In this document: positions 49,232 to 58,139 of the stretch, piece by piece | Layout of the letters: each line of letters opens with the position of its first letter | Numbering within the stretch: position 1 is the first letter of the stretch | NCBI RefSeq assembly: GCF_003952385.1 | Contig: NZ_CP034444.1 | Coordinates: 310,001 to 374,000 of the forward strand | From: Mesorhizobium sp. M1D.F.Ca.ET.043.01.1.1 | Lineage (GTDB): Bacteria; Pseudomonadota; Alphaproteobacteria; Rhizobiales; Rhizobiaceae | DNA: 64,000 bases | Direction: 5' to 3' | Notes under the pieces: model-generated | Told to the model about the DNA's origin: nothing | What the model saw: the letters and a program-made list of their open reading frames with translations, nothing else | Database searches by the model: none | Made by a program: the position numbers and the translations under genes

Positions 49232-49255
49232 CCAAAAACCGGTTCCGATTTTTGG
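49232..49255. repeat. Short palindromic repeat between waaA and lpxK
   Basis: A 24-nt imperfect palindrome, CCAAAAA at the start and TTTTTGG at the end around CCGGTTCCG. This element is common between rhizobial genes. Here it sits within an operon, so it may adjust mRNA levels between waaA and lpxK. Confidence 0.6.
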
Positions 49256-49264
49256 GCTCATGCG

Positions 49265-50581
49265 CTAGCGCCCGTTGGCGCCTTTCAGGCGCGCCTTGAC
49301 GACCAGCGGCTGGATGTAGGGCTCGAGCGATTTCAGCGTGCGCTGAAGCGCGCCGCGCATCTCGTCGACGGTCGCGGCCCCCGCCGCCATCATCTCGTGG
49401 CGCGCCGCCTCGTTGGTCAAAAGGAAATTGACGGCGCCGGCCAGCATGTCGCGGTCGCGCACCAGCTTGGCGCCGCCGCGGTCGAGCAGGCGCTGATAGG
49501 CTTCGCGGAAATTCTGCACGTTGCGGCCGGCGAGCACCGCCGTGTCGAGCATCGCCGGCTCCAGCGGGTTCTGGCCGCCCTCGGAGGTCAGCGAGCGACC
49601 GACGAAGGCGATCTCGGTCAGCCGCAGATAAAGGCCCATCTCGCCGATCGTGTCGCCGAGCAGGATATCGGTGTCGGGCGTGATGCGATCGCCCTTGCTG
49701 CGGCGCGCGACCGTCAGCCCCATCCCGGAGATCTGCGCGGCAAGCGCGTCGGCGCGGTCGGGATGGCGCGGCACGACGATGGTCAGCAGGCCTTGGTGAC
49801 GCCTGTGCAAGGTCGCATGAACTTCCGCGGCGACCACTTCCTCGCCGTCATGGGTTGAGATCGCCGCCCAGGTCGGGCGCTCGCCGATCTGGCGCTGCAA
49901 GGTCGCCAGCGCCCGCTCGTCGACCGGCGGCGGGTTGGTGTCCACCTTGAGGTTGCCGGAAACGGTGACCGGCCGGGCGCCGAGGGCGCGGAAACGCTCG
50001 CCGTCGACATCAGACTGGGCAACGACATGGGCAAGGTTCTCGAACAGCGCCTCGGCGACGCTGGCGCGCTTCTTCCACGAGCGGAAGGAACGGTCCGACA
50101 GCCGCCCGTTGACCAGGACCTGCGGCACGTTGCGGGCGCCGAGCTCCAAAATGGTCATCGGCCAGATCTCCGACTCGGCGATGATGGCCAGTTCCGGCCG
50201 CCAGTGGTCGAGGAAGCGGCTGACCGCGGGCTTGAGGTCGAGCGGCACATATTGGTGGATGATGCGGCTGCCAAGCCGCTCGTCGGCAACCTTCGCCGAG
50301 GTCACAGTGCCGGTCGTCAGCACGACATTGACGCCGTAGTCGAGGATGCATTCGACCAGCGGCACGACGGCGATCGTCTCGCCGACGCTCGCGGCGTGGA
50401 TCCAGATCACCGGCCCTTCCGGGCGCGGCCGGCCGGCGACGCCGTAACGCTCGCGGCGGCGAACGCGGTCTTCCTTGCCGCGCGAGGCGCGCCACGCGAC
50501 ATAGGGTCCGATCAGCGGATAGGCGGCGGCCCCCGCATAGCGGTAGGCCCTAAGGGCCGCGCGCGCCCAGCGCTCGCTCAT
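49265..50581 (-). CDS. waaA: 3-Deoxy-D-manno-octulosonic acid transferase
   Basis: Transfers KDO from CMP-KDO to lipid A precursor at the inner membrane. It is 438 residues (GT30 family): N-terminal anchor, WIHAASVGE with the catalytic Glu, AESEIWP, and GRSLTSEGGQNPLEPA in the CMP-KDO domain. The start overlaps the stop of the acyltransferase gene by an ATGA. Start ATG 50581. Confidence 0.96.
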   Translation of the reverse strand: MSERWARAALRAYRYAGAAAYPLIGPYVAWRASRGKEDRVRRRERYGVAGRPRPEGPVIWIHAASVGETIAVVPLVECILDYGVNVVLTTGTVTSAKVADERLGSRIIHQYVPLDLKPAVSRFLDHWRPELAIIAESEIWPMTILELGARNVPQVLVNGRLSDRSFRSWKKRASVAEALFENLAHVVAQSDVDGERFRALGARPVTVSGNLKVDTNPPPVDERALATLQRQIGERPTWAAISTHDGEEVVAAEVHATLHRRHQGLLTIVVPRHPDRADALAAQISGMGLTVARRSKGDRITPDTDILLGDTIGEMGLYLRLTEIAFVGRSLTSEGGQNPLEPAMLDTAVLAGRNVQNFREAYQRLLDRGGAKLVRDRDMLAGAVNFLLTNEAARHEMMAAGAATVDEMRGALQRTLKSLEPYIQPLVVKARLKGANGR

Positions 50582-51354
50582 TTGGCGCCGTCCACAAGGC
50601 GATAGGCCTCGGCCGTCGCGGCGTTGAGCGAGGCGGTGACCTCCTGGCGCTTGCGCTCCATCTCGGCGTCGTCGGCGTCGGCGGGCACGAAGACGGGTGT
50701 GCCAACGATGACCGCGGAGCGGCCGAAGGGCAGGTTGATGGTGGTCTTGTCCCAGCTCCTTTCCAGCACCTTGCGGCGGCTGGTGGCTATCGCGGAGGGC
50801 AGGATCGGCCTGCCCGAAAGCCTGGCCAGGAGCACGATTCCCAGCCCGGCGTCGCGCGGCGTGCCATGCGGGATGTCGGCGATCATCGCGACATTCTTGC
50901 CGGCGACCAGCGCTTTCTTGAGCGCGATCAAGGCTTTGGCGCCGCCTTTGTCGAGATGCCTCGAACTGTCGCGGCCACCCGAGCCGCGCACCGCCTCGAT
51001 GCCGAACTTCTCGATCATCAGCGCGTTGAGCTCGGCATCGGCGCTGCGCGAGACCATAGCGACCAGCGGACGGCCCTTGGGATAGTAGGCAGGCGTGAGC
51101 AGATGCTGGCCATGCCAGAGCGCGATGATGCCGGGCTCGAGATGCGCGTGGGCGCCGCCGGCGACCTGGGTCGAGCCTTTGACCAGCGGGCTGGTGATGC
51201 GAATCAGCCGCACGAACCAGGCGAACAGACCGGCGATGAAATTCTTGACGAATCGCGACTGGGCGAGCGGCTCGCGGATGCGGCGCCACAGCGTGCGCGT
51301 CCCGCCCCGCCCGGCGGCGCGCCCCGTCGCCCCTTTCACCGCTTCATGCTCCAT
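50578..51354 (-). CDS. Lysophospholipid acyltransferase family protein (DUF374)
   Basis: A 258-residue membrane-associated acyltransferase of the DUF374 type that accompanies lipid A genes in rhizobia. Seen: a hydrophobic segment (FVKNFIAGLFAWFVRLI), LWHGQHLLTPAYYP with the catalytic-type His, and IADIPHGTPRDAG. ATG 51354 is chosen; a TTG three codons upstream is possible. It starts 5 nt after the DUF4170 stop and overlaps waaA. The exact acyl acceptor is not known; one possibility is a lipid A secondary acylation. Confidence 0.87.
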   Translation of the reverse strand: MEHEAVKGATGRAAGRGGTRTLWRRIREPLAQSRFVKNFIAGLFAWFVRLIRITSPLVKGSTQVAGGAHAHLEPGIIALWHGQHLLTPAYYPKGRPLVAMVSRSADAELNALMIEKFGIEAVRGSGGRDSSRHLDKGGAKALIALKKALVAGKNVAMIADIPHGTPRDAGLGIVLLARLSGRPILPSAIATSRRKVLERSWDKTTINLPFGRSAVIVGTPVFVPADADDAEMERKRQEVTASLNAATAEAYRLVDGAK

Positions 51355-51359
51355 CGATG

Positions 51360-51605
51360 TCAACCGGCTGCCTTTGTTTCCGGGTCGAGCAACCGGTGCA
51401 GGTGAACGACAAAATAGCGCATATGCGCATTATCGACGCTGGCCTGCGCCTTTGCCTTCCAGGCGGCGTGCGCCGACTGATAGTCGGGGTAGATGCCGAC
51501 GATGTCGAGCGCGTCCAGGTCACGGAACTCGGTTCCACCCAGCTTTTTCAGCTCGCCGCCGAACACCAGGTGCAAAAGCTGTTTCTTTCCGTCTTCCACG
51601 GCCAT
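51360..51605 (-). CDS. DUF4170 protein
   Basis: An 81-residue cytoplasmic protein conserved in this block of alphaproteobacteria (HLVFGGELKKLGGTEF... YFVVHLHRLLDPE). ATG 51605 has AAGGATC 5-6 nt upstream; the ATG seven codons further up has no ribosome site. Function unknown; co-transcribed with the lipid A genes. Confidence 0.85.
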   Translation of the reverse strand: MAVEDGKKQLLHLVFGGELKKLGGTEFRDLDALDIVGIYPDYQSAHAAWKAKAQASVDNAHMRYFVVHLHRLLDPETKAAG

Positions 51606-51680
51606 GCCGATCCTTCGCAGATTCATGAGTTTTGTGACAGGTCTAGACCAAAGCGGCCGTTTTTGGAACTGCGGACAGCC

Positions 51681-52475
51681 TCACGCTTCGTCAGCTCCGG
51701 CGATAACGCCGGCAAGGACGTCCAGCAGTTCGCCGCTGCCGGCCGCGAGCGCGCCGTGGTTGATCACCTCGCCTGCGTAGCGTGGCCGCTCGCCGCCGCA
51801 GTCGAGCAGAGCGCCGCCGGCTTCGCTGAGGATCAGGTCGGCGGCGGCGATGTCCCAATCATGCGCATTGGGCTTGACGAAGGTCGCATCGATCTTGCCG
51901 TTGGCGATCATCGCCAGCCGGTAAGCGAGAGAAGGGATATAGGCTATGCGTCGCATCCGATCCTGCCAGGTCCCGGGCATGCGGTCTACCAGCGGCTTCG
52001 GCCCGCCGATATCGACGGTCTCGCCCGGTGCGCGTACATGGATCCGCTTGCCGTTGAGGAAGGCGCCCTCGCCAGGCAGCGCCCAGTAGGTCTCCTGCTT
52101 TGCCGGGCATTCGAGCACGCCGGCCCGCGAGCGGCCGTCCTCGACCACGGCGACGCTGACGCACCAGGAATGCAGTCCGTCGAGAAAGCCCCTCGTGCCG
52201 TCGATCGGATCGACGACGAAGGTGCGGCGGGCCGAAAGCCTGGCATGATCGTCGGCGGTCTCTTCCGACAGCCAGCCGTAATCCGGGCGCGCCTTGAGCA
52301 GGGTCTCGCGCAGGTAGGCGTCGGCGGCATGGTCGGCCTCGCTGACCGGCGAGGTGCCGCCCTTCATCCACACCTGCGGGTTGTTGCCGAAATAGCGCAT
52401 GGCAATGGCGCCGGCCTCGCGGGCGGCGTCACGAAGCAGGGCGAGGTCCTCGCGCGCCCCGGCTGAGATGACCAT
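51681..52475 (-). CDS. cysQ: 3'(2'),5'-bisphosphate nucleotidase / inositol monophosphatase family (CysQ-like)
   Basis: A 264-residue Mg-dependent phosphatase. The two family motifs are intact: DPIDGTRGF (metal site) and WDIAAADLIL near the C-terminus, with EET in between positions. CysQ proteins remove the 3'-phosphate from PAP, relieving inhibition of sulfotransferase and sulfite pathways; inositol phosphatase is the alternative. ATG 52475 starts 1 nt after the pmbA stop. Confidence 0.85.
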   Translation of the reverse strand: MVISAGAREDLALLRDAAREAGAIAMRYFGNNPQVWMKGGTSPVSEADHAADAYLRETLLKARPDYGWLSEETADDHARLSARRTFVVDPIDGTRGFLDGLHSWCVSVAVVEDGRSRAGVLECPAKQETYWALPGEGAFLNGKRIHVRAPGETVDIGGPKPLVDRMPGTWQDRMRRIAYIPSLAYRLAMIANGKIDATFVKPNAHDWDIAAADLILSEAGGALLDCGGERPRYAGEVINHGALAAGSGELLDVLAGVIAGADEA

Positions 52476-52476
52476 G

Positions 52477-53820
52477 TCAGGCACCGGCAAGGGTCATCCC
52501 CTCGATCAGCAGCGTGGGCGCGGCTGTGCCGAAATTGCGGTCGAGGTCGCTTGCCGGGACCATGTTGAGGAACATTGTCTTCAGGTTGGAGGCGATCGTC
52601 ACCTCGGCCACCGGATAGGCAAGCGCGCCGTTCTCGATCCAGAAGCCGGAAGCGCCGCGGCTGTATTCGCCGGTCACCATGTCGACGCCCTGGCCGAACA
52701 CTTCGGTGACGTAGAAGCCACGCTTCAACGAGGCGATGAGCTCCTCCGGCGCGCGCTCGCCGGGCTCGATGGCGAGATTTGTCGAGGACGGCGAAACCGA
52801 AGAACCGCTGCGCGAGCCGCGGCCGTTGGTGACGAGACCGAGCTCGCGCGCCGCCGAGGTCGACAGGAACCAGTGGTTGAGCACACCCTTGTCGAGCATC
52901 AAAAGCTTCTCGCCCTCGACGCCTTCGCCGTCGAAGGGACGCGAAGCCTGGCCGCGACGCCGCAACGGCTCGTCGGTGACGGTGATTGCGCTTGAAGCCA
53001 CCTCTCTGCCCATCATGTCGCGCAGGAAGCTCGTCTTGCGCGCCACGGCGGCGCCGTTGATGGCGCCGGCGAGATGGCCGGCGATGCCGCGCGCCACGCG
53101 CGGATCGAACACGACATCGACCGGGCCGGTCGCGGCCTTGCGGGCGCCGAGGCGGCGCACGGCGCGCTCGCCGGCCTTGCGGCCGATATCTTCCGGCGCG
53201 TCGAGATCGGCGAAATGCTGCCGCGAGGAGAATTCATAGTCGCGCTCCATCGCCGTGCCCTCGCCGGCAATGACGCTGGTCGAGCGCGAGAAGCGCGAGG
53301 CGACATACTGGCCGAGGAAGCCGTGCGAGGTGGCGAGCACAAGGCCGCCAAGCCCGGCGCTGGCGCCGCTGCCGGCCGAATTGGTGACGCCCTTGACGGC
53401 AAGAGCCGCGGCTTCCGCCGCTAGCGCTGCCTCCTTCAACTGGTCGGCCGCCACCTCGGTCGGATCGAAGAGATCGAGGTCGCGCAAATTGCGGGCGAGC
53501 AGTGCCGGATCGGCGAGCCCCTGAAAAGGATCCTCGGGCGACACCTTCGCCATGGCGACGGCGCGCTCCGCGAGCGCCTTCGGGTCGGAGGCGGCGGTGG
53601 CCGAAACGCTTGCCACCCGCTGGCCGACGAAGACGCGCAGCGAGACATCCTCGCTCTCGGACGATTCGGTGCCCTCGACCTTGCCCAGCCGCACCGACAC
53701 GCCGGCCGAACGGCCACGCACCGCGACCGCGTCGGCGGCGTCCGCTCCGGCGCGCCTGGCCGCCTCGACGAGTGCAGCGACGCGGTCGGTCAGTTTCGCT
53801 GCGTCGAGCGTATCGGTCAT
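52477..53820 (-). CDS. pmbA: TldD/PmbA family protein (TldE-like subunit)
   Basis: A 447-residue protein of the metalloprotease-associated TldD/TldE family. The HExxxH motif of TldD is absent; the GHLAGAINGAAVARK and YSRGASGFWIENG stretches mark the TldE/PmbA type, which pairs with a TldD subunit encoded elsewhere. First gene of the minus-strand lipid A block. ATG 53820. Confidence 0.92.
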   Translation of the reverse strand: MTDTLDAAKLTDRVAALVEAARRAGADAADAVAVRGRSAGVSVRLGKVEGTESSESEDVSLRVFVGQRVASVSATAASDPKALAERAVAMAKVSPEDPFQGLADPALLARNLRDLDLFDPTEVAADQLKEAALAAEAAALAVKGVTNSAGSGASAGLGGLVLATSHGFLGQYVASRFSRSTSVIAGEGTAMERDYEFSSRQHFADLDAPEDIGRKAGERAVRRLGARKAATGPVDVVFDPRVARGIAGHLAGAINGAAVARKTSFLRDMMGREVASSAITVTDEPLRRRGQASRPFDGEGVEGEKLLMLDKGVLNHWFLSTSAARELGLVTNGRGSRSGSSVSPSSTNLAIEPGERAPEELIASLKRGFYVTEVFGQGVDMVTGEYSRGASGFWIENGALAYPVAEVTIASNLKTMFLNMVPASDLDRNFGTAAPTLLIEGMTLAGA

Positions 53821-53880
53821 GCGGTTAGTCCTGTTTGTTCAAGCTGTCCGGGAAGGCAGACGCTGCCGCACCCCTCGCTC

Positions 53881-53920
53881 GATGCTTACGCACCATCATG
53901 GATGCTTACGCACCATCTAT
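53881..53920. repeat. 20-bp tandem duplication
   Basis: GATGCTTACGCACCATC occurs at 53881-53897 and 53901-53917, period 20, with three differing bases in each spacer. It lies in the 214-nt gap between pmbA and the glyoxalase gene. Two copies only, so not a CRISPR or VNTR array, but a possible slippage site or protein-binding pair. Confidence 0.7.
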
Positions 53921-54034
53921 TGTTCCACCGCGGCTTGTGCAATGGGCGAAGGGCAATCAGGATGTCGCGACCAAATCGCCCAAGAGCGGTCGAAACGGCC
54001 GCCTGCGGCACCTTGCCTTGTTCGGAGCTTGCGC

Positions 54035-54451
54035 ATGACGCCCTTCCACCTCGCTTTCCCCGTCCGTGATCTCGACGAAACCCGCACTTTCTATGGCGAG
54101 GTGCTAGGCTGCACGATCGGTCGCTCATCGACCACCTGGGTCGATTTCGACCTCTTTGGCCACCAGATGTCGGCGCATTTACGGCCGCAGGCGTCGGAAG
54201 CGGCACGCGACGGCAAGGTCGACGGGGTCGCCGTGCCGATCCCGCATTTCGGCGCGGTGCTGCTGATGGACGAGTGGGAGCGGCTTGCCGCGCGGCTGGA
54301 AGCACGCGCCGACATAGACTGGCTGGAACGGCCGATGGTGCGCTTCAAGGGCGAGCCCGGCGAACAGGCGACGCTGTTCATCCGCGACCCGTCAGGCAAT
54401 GCTCTTGAGTTCAAGGGTTTCCGCTCACTGGAGCAGGTGTTCGCGCATTGA
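54035..54451 (+). CDS. VOC/glyoxalase-fold protein
   Basis: A 138-residue protein of the vicinal-oxygen-chelate fold: two betaalphabeta modules (PFHLAFPVRDLDETRTFYGEVLG and the EQATLFIRDPSGNALEFKGF ending). His5 and the Glu near the C-terminus could be metal ligands, with one module's ligand apparently from His43 in FGHQMSAH. Many such small proteins are dioxygenase- or lyase-like; the substrate is not known. ATG 54035 after GGAG; divergent from pmbA. Confidence 0.82.
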   Translation: MTPFHLAFPVRDLDETRTFYGEVLGCTIGRSSTTWVDFDLFGHQMSAHLRPQASEAARDGKVDGVAVPIPHFGAVLLMDEWERLAARLEARADIDWLERPMVRFKGEPGEQATLFIRDPSGNALEFKGFRSLEQVFAH

Positions 54452-54572
54452 GCGGAGAAGGCCCGAGCCTTCGGTACGGCAGGATACGAGCCGCGAAGCC
54501 CGCGAACCATCGGCCGGATGCCCTCTTAGCGCCCATGCGGTCGTCGAGACGATCAACTCCGCAGGCGCCTCT

Positions 54573-55622
54573 TCACCGATCAAAGGGCAGCGAATTGCAA
54601 ATCAGCACGAGCTTGCCCTTGACGCCTCCCTGACCGAGCAGCTCCTGGGCGCGACGAGCCTCGGTCAGTGGCATCCGCATGGCCACCATAGGCTTGATTT
54701 TCCCGTCGCGCAGCAGCGCGAGCAAAGCACCGAGATCTTCGCGGAACCAAGCCGGCTTCCAGCGTTTCAAATATTGTATGCTGTAGGGGATTATGCGTCG
54801 TCGGCCTGGTGAGACGAAAGCGCGGACCGCATACCATGCGGGCCGCAATATCCCGCGAAGACGATAACGCAAGCCCCCTGCCAGTTGGCCCTTCTGCAGA
54901 AATGAAGTGAAGCCGTAGACTACGACGCGGCCACCAGGCCTCAGAGCCCGAAATGAACGCCAGACATTGGCTTCGCCGACCCCGTCGAAGACGACATCCA
55001 CACCGTCGTTCGTCAGTCGGTGGATTTCTTTGACGAAGTCGGCCCGCTCGTAGTCGATGGGCGTGGCCCCGAGATCGGAAACGATCTGGTGCGCCGCAAG
55101 AGATGCAGTCCCGTACATCTCTAGACCTGTCAGGCGGCCAAGTTGCAGCAGGGCCGTGCCGACCCCGCCCGCCGCGCCATGAATGAGCACCCGTTGACCG
55201 GGTGAAGCATGCCCAAGGCGATGCATCATCTGATAGGCCGTAATGTAGTTGAGCACGAGGCTCACTGCCTCGGCGGGATCAACACCGGTCGGAACCGGAG
55301 TGAGTTCATCTTCCGGCAGGCAGATGAACTGGGCGTAGCCGCCATGAATGGGGAGCGCCGCAACCATTTTGCCAACCATCGCATCGGGCGCTCTCTCTCC
55401 AGCCTCGTCCACGACGCCTACAATGTCCCATCCCGGCGTGAACGGCAGGGTCGTCTTTTCCGGATGAATCCCCTCCCGCATCAATAGTTCTGCGAAGGAG
55501 ACGCCGGCGGCGATTGTTCGCACCCGCAGCTCACCCGATGCCGGATGGGGCGCATCTTCTTCCACGATCTCAAGAACCTCAGGTCCGCCATGGTGGCGAA
55601 CAACGACGCGCAGAGACTTCAT
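54573..55622 (-). CDS. MDR family oxidoreductase (quinone oxidoreductase-like)
   Basis: A 349-residue medium-chain dehydrogenase/reductase without the structural zinc cysteines. The NADPH motif GAAGGVGTALLQLG and the TPGWDIVGVVDEAG segment are clear; the GATPIDYERADF and GVGEANVWRSFRALRPGGR parts match zeta-crystallin/VAT-1-like enzymes. ATG 55622 (MKSLRVVVRHHGGPEVLE) is chosen over an upstream in-frame codon. The substrate is likely a reactive enal or quinone; unknown. Confidence 0.85.
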   Translation of the reverse strand: MKSLRVVVRHHGGPEVLEIVEEDAPHPASGELRVRTIAAGVSFAELLMREGIHPEKTTLPFTPGWDIVGVVDEAGERAPDAMVGKMVAALPIHGGYAQFICLPEDELTPVPTGVDPAEAVSLVLNYITAYQMMHRLGHASPGQRVLIHGAAGGVGTALLQLGRLTGLEMYGTASLAAHQIVSDLGATPIDYERADFVKEIHRLTNDGVDVVFDGVGEANVWRSFRALRPGGRVVVYGFTSFLQKGQLAGGLRYRLRGILRPAWYAVRAFVSPGRRRIIPYSIQYLKRWKPAWFREDLGALLALLRDGKIKPMVAMRMPLTEARRAQELLGQGGVKGKLVLICNSLPFDR

Positions 55623-55818
55623 GGCAGGCTCGGTCCAGATCGGACTCCCCCGCTGAGACAAACTCAGACGACAAGGTAGCGCAGACTGGTGGGAAGCGAC
55701 TTGCTCCAGATCAATCCGCCAGAAATCGGTCTCGGCCCAAATAGCTGCTTGTTTGTGCAGAATGACATTGGAACGCGAACGTCAGGCCGATGGCCCGATC
55801 AACCCGGTCTGCGATCCG

Positions 55819-56865
55819 TCATGGCGTTGCCACCGGCGTCCAGATCACGTCCTCGATCTTCTGGGCTCCCGTCGCCAGCATCACCAGCCGGTCGAAGCCG
55901 AGCGCCGAGCCGCTGGCCTGCGGCATCACGGCAAGAGCGGCGAGGAAATCCTCGTCGAGCGGATAGCGCTCGCCATAGACGCGCTCCTTCTCGTCCATTT
56001 CGGCGATGAAACGGCGGCGTTGCTCGGTCGGATCGGTCAGCTCGCCGAAAGCGTTGGCGAGCTCGACACCGCAGCAATAGAGTTCGAACCGTTCGGCGAC
56101 GCGCGGATCCTCGGCGCTCGGCCGGGCGAGGGCTGCCTCCGACACCGGATAGCCGTAGAGGATGATAGCGCGGCCCTGCCCCAGCGCCGGCTCAACCTTT
56201 TCCACCATCGCCCGGCTGAACAGGTCGGCCCAGTTGTCGTCGGGCGCGGTGCGCAAGCCGGCACGGACCAGCGCCGCATGAAGGGCATCACGATCGGTGC
56301 TGCCGTCGGCGGCGACGGTCGCCAGGAGGTCGATGTCGGCATACGCCAGAAAGGCTTCGGCGACGCTCAGCCGCTCCGGCTCGGCGAACGGGTCGGCCTC
56401 GCGGCCGCGGAAGCGGAAGCGCTTTGTGCCGGCCTTTTCCGCGGCGAGCGCCAGGAATTCGGCGCAGTCGGCCATCAGACTCCGGTAAGTCTCGCCGACC
56501 CGGTACCATTCGAGCATGGTGAATTCGGGATGGTGCAGCGGCCCGCGCTCGCGGTTGCGCCAGACGGCGCCCAAGCTGAAGATGCGCTTCTCGCCGGCGG
56601 CGAGCAGCTTCTTGCAGGCGAATTCCGGCGAGGTGTGAAGGTAGAGCGGCTGGCGCGAGGCGTCGGGTCCGATCGCTTCGGTGGCGAAGGCCGCCAGATG
56701 CGCCTCGTTGCCAGGCGAGACCTGCAGCGCCGAGGTCGTCACCTCGACGAAATCGCGCTCGGCGAACCAGCCGCGAAGTGCCGCGGCGATGGCATTGCGC
56801 GCCATCAGCCTCGGCCGGCGATCGGCATGAATATGCGGCGTCCACCAGGGCGAAGCGCTGGTCAT
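55819..56865 (-). CDS. epmA: EF-P lysyltransferase EpmA (GenX/PoxA)
   Basis: A 348-residue class II lysyl-tRNA-synthetase-like enzyme without the anticodon domain; it attaches beta-lysine to Lys34 of EF-P. Motifs: [22 protein letters not shown]-type [20 protein letters not shown] (motif 2) and GFDRLVML (motif 3). ATG 56865 gives the usual ASPWWTP start. It is divergent from efp; the pair is a known functional unit. Confidence 0.93.
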   Translation of the reverse strand: MTSASPWWTPHIHADRRPRLMARNAIAAALRGWFAERDFVEVTTSALQVSPGNEAHLAAFATEAIGPDASRQPLYLHTSPEFACKKLLAAGEKRIFSLGAVWRNRERGPLHHPEFTMLEWYRVGETYRSLMADCAEFLALAAEKAGTKRFRFRGREADPFAEPERLSVAEAFLAYADIDLLATVAADGSTDRDALHAALVRAGLRTAPDDNWADLFSRAMVEKVEPALGQGRAIILYGYPVSEAALARPSAEDPRVAERFELYCCGVELANAFGELTDPTEQRRRFIAEMDEKERVYGERYPLDEDFLAALAVMPQASGSALGFDRLVMLATGAQKIEDVIWTPVATP

Positions 56866-56994
56866 GGGCAGGAAAATCGCGCCGAAGGCTGGCGGTTCGG
56901 CGCAAGATGCGCTAGGGCGCACGCGATGGCCGCCGTCGCCGCTTCGCGAAAATCGACGCTTGCAGGCCGAAAAACTCGAACGGGATCGAATATC

Positions 56995-57564
56995 GTGGTC
57001 AAGGTCATCGCCAGCTCCTTACGCAAAGGCAACGTCGTCGATAAGGACGGCAAGCTCTATGTCATCCTCTTTGCCGAAAACATCCACCCTGGCAAGGGCA
57101 CGCCGGTGACCCAGCTCGACATGCGCCGCATCGGCGACGGAGTGAAGGTCTCGGAGCGCTACCGCACCACCGAGATGGTCGAGCGCGCCTATGTCGAGGA
57201 GCGCGAGCACACCTTCCTCTATTCGGACGGCGAAGGCTTCCATTTCATGAACCCGGAAAGCTACGACCAGGTCGTGGCCTCGGAAGGCGTGGTTGGCGAC
57301 TTCGCGCCCTATCTGCAGGAAGGCATGGCCGTGCAGCTGGCGCAGTTCAACGGCGTGCCGATCTCACTGGTGCTGCCGCAGCGCGCCACCTTCGAGGTTA
57401 TCGAGACCGAGCCGGTCACCAAGGGCCAGACGGCGTCTTCCTCCTATAAGCCGGCCGTGCTCTCCAACGGCGTGCGCACCGCCGTGCCGCCGCACATCTC
57501 CGCCGGCACGCGCATCGTGGTGATGACCGCCGACGGTTCTTACGTCGAGCGGGCCAAGGACTGA
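56995..57564 (+). CDS. efp: Elongation factor P
   Basis: A 189-residue EF-P that rescues ribosomes stalled at polyproline. The modification-site lysine is Lys34 in IHPGKG, agreeing with EpmA encoded next door. The start is GTG 56995 ([13 protein letters not shown]), with GGGA about 10 nt upstream; upstream in-frame codons overlap the epmA gene antisense. The epmB lysine 2,3-aminomutase gene is not in the window. Confidence 0.95.
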   Translation: MVKVIASSLRKGNVVDKDGKLYVILFAENIHPGKGTPVTQLDMRRIGDGVKVSERYRTTEMVERAYVEEREHTFLYSDGEGFHFMNPESYDQVVASEGVVGDFAPYLQEGMAVQLAQFNGVPISLVLPQRATFEVIETEPVTKGQTASSSYKPAVLSNGVRTAVPPHISAGTRIVVMTADGSYVERAKD

Positions 57565-57676
57565 GAACCCGTTCCGAGGTTCGCAGCAACTCTGCCAGGC
57601 GGGTCCACTGACAGCGCGTTTTATCCGCTGACCCGACTGTCAGGTCCGATCCGATCGGGTCTTGCATGCGCCAGAC

Positions 57677-57698
57677 GGAGGCCGATTCCGGCCTCCGC
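57677..57698. terminator. Hairpin between efp and the DUF1127 gene
   Basis: An 8-bp perfect GC-rich stem (CGGAGGCC/GGCCTCCG) with a 6-nt loop lies between two convergent genes. It may stop both transcripts; no U-run is visible. Confidence 0.6.
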
Positions 57699-57727
57699 GT
57701 TGCGCAAGCGGTGATCTGAATCCGCCC

Positions 57728-57970
57728 TTATCTCATCGACATCAAGTCTGTGATCAGGCCGACCCTGACAAAGAATGTGGGTCTAGAGGACTCCGGGCAG
57801 CCGATGTCCTTCAACTGGTCGGGTGTCAGTTCTGCTAACGCCCTGCGCCCTGCAATGCTCCGCCGCCAGGCCGTGAAGGCGGCGACTGCTGTCGCCGCGC
57901 TTTTCGACGCCGCCCCAAGCAGCCGGTGTTTTGATGCGCGGGTCTCCGCGTGGGTTTCCGTATGAGCCAT
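57728..57970 (-). CDS. DUF1127 small protein
   Basis: An 80-residue protein with the DUF1127 motif AWRRSIAGRRALAELTPDQLKDIG, arginine-rich and cytoplasmic. ATG 57970 has GGGAGAG upstream; the longer in-frame frame extends into the regulator promoter and is unlikely. In alphaproteobacteria small DUF1127 proteins influence RNA turnover and phosphate or carbon metabolism. Divergent from the SARP-like regulator. Confidence 0.88.
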   Translation of the reverse strand: MAHTETHAETRASKHRLLGAASKSAATAVAAFTAWRRSIAGRRALAELTPDQLKDIGCPESSRPTFFVRVGLITDLMSMR

Positions 57971-58139
57971 TTTGCTCTCCCGTTCCAGATTACGGTCGAA
58001 GCTTGTCACACACGCGATTTGCGGCTGTTCAGCCGGGCGTGAACCATTGCGGCAAGTCCGCAGAGCCGCCGTTAAATCCGTGTTAAATCGACTGGCGAAG
58101 ATGCTATTCTGCCGGCGCGTTCGAACTTCGGAGGGCATC

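Noticed and set aside
53881..53920. CRISPR-like repeat
   Set aside because: Only two copies with 3-nt spacers and no cas genes in the window.
53835..54038. 67-codon frame between pmbA and the glyoxalase gene
   Set aside because: TTG start, no ribosome-binding site, and it includes the tandem duplication; no family resemblance.
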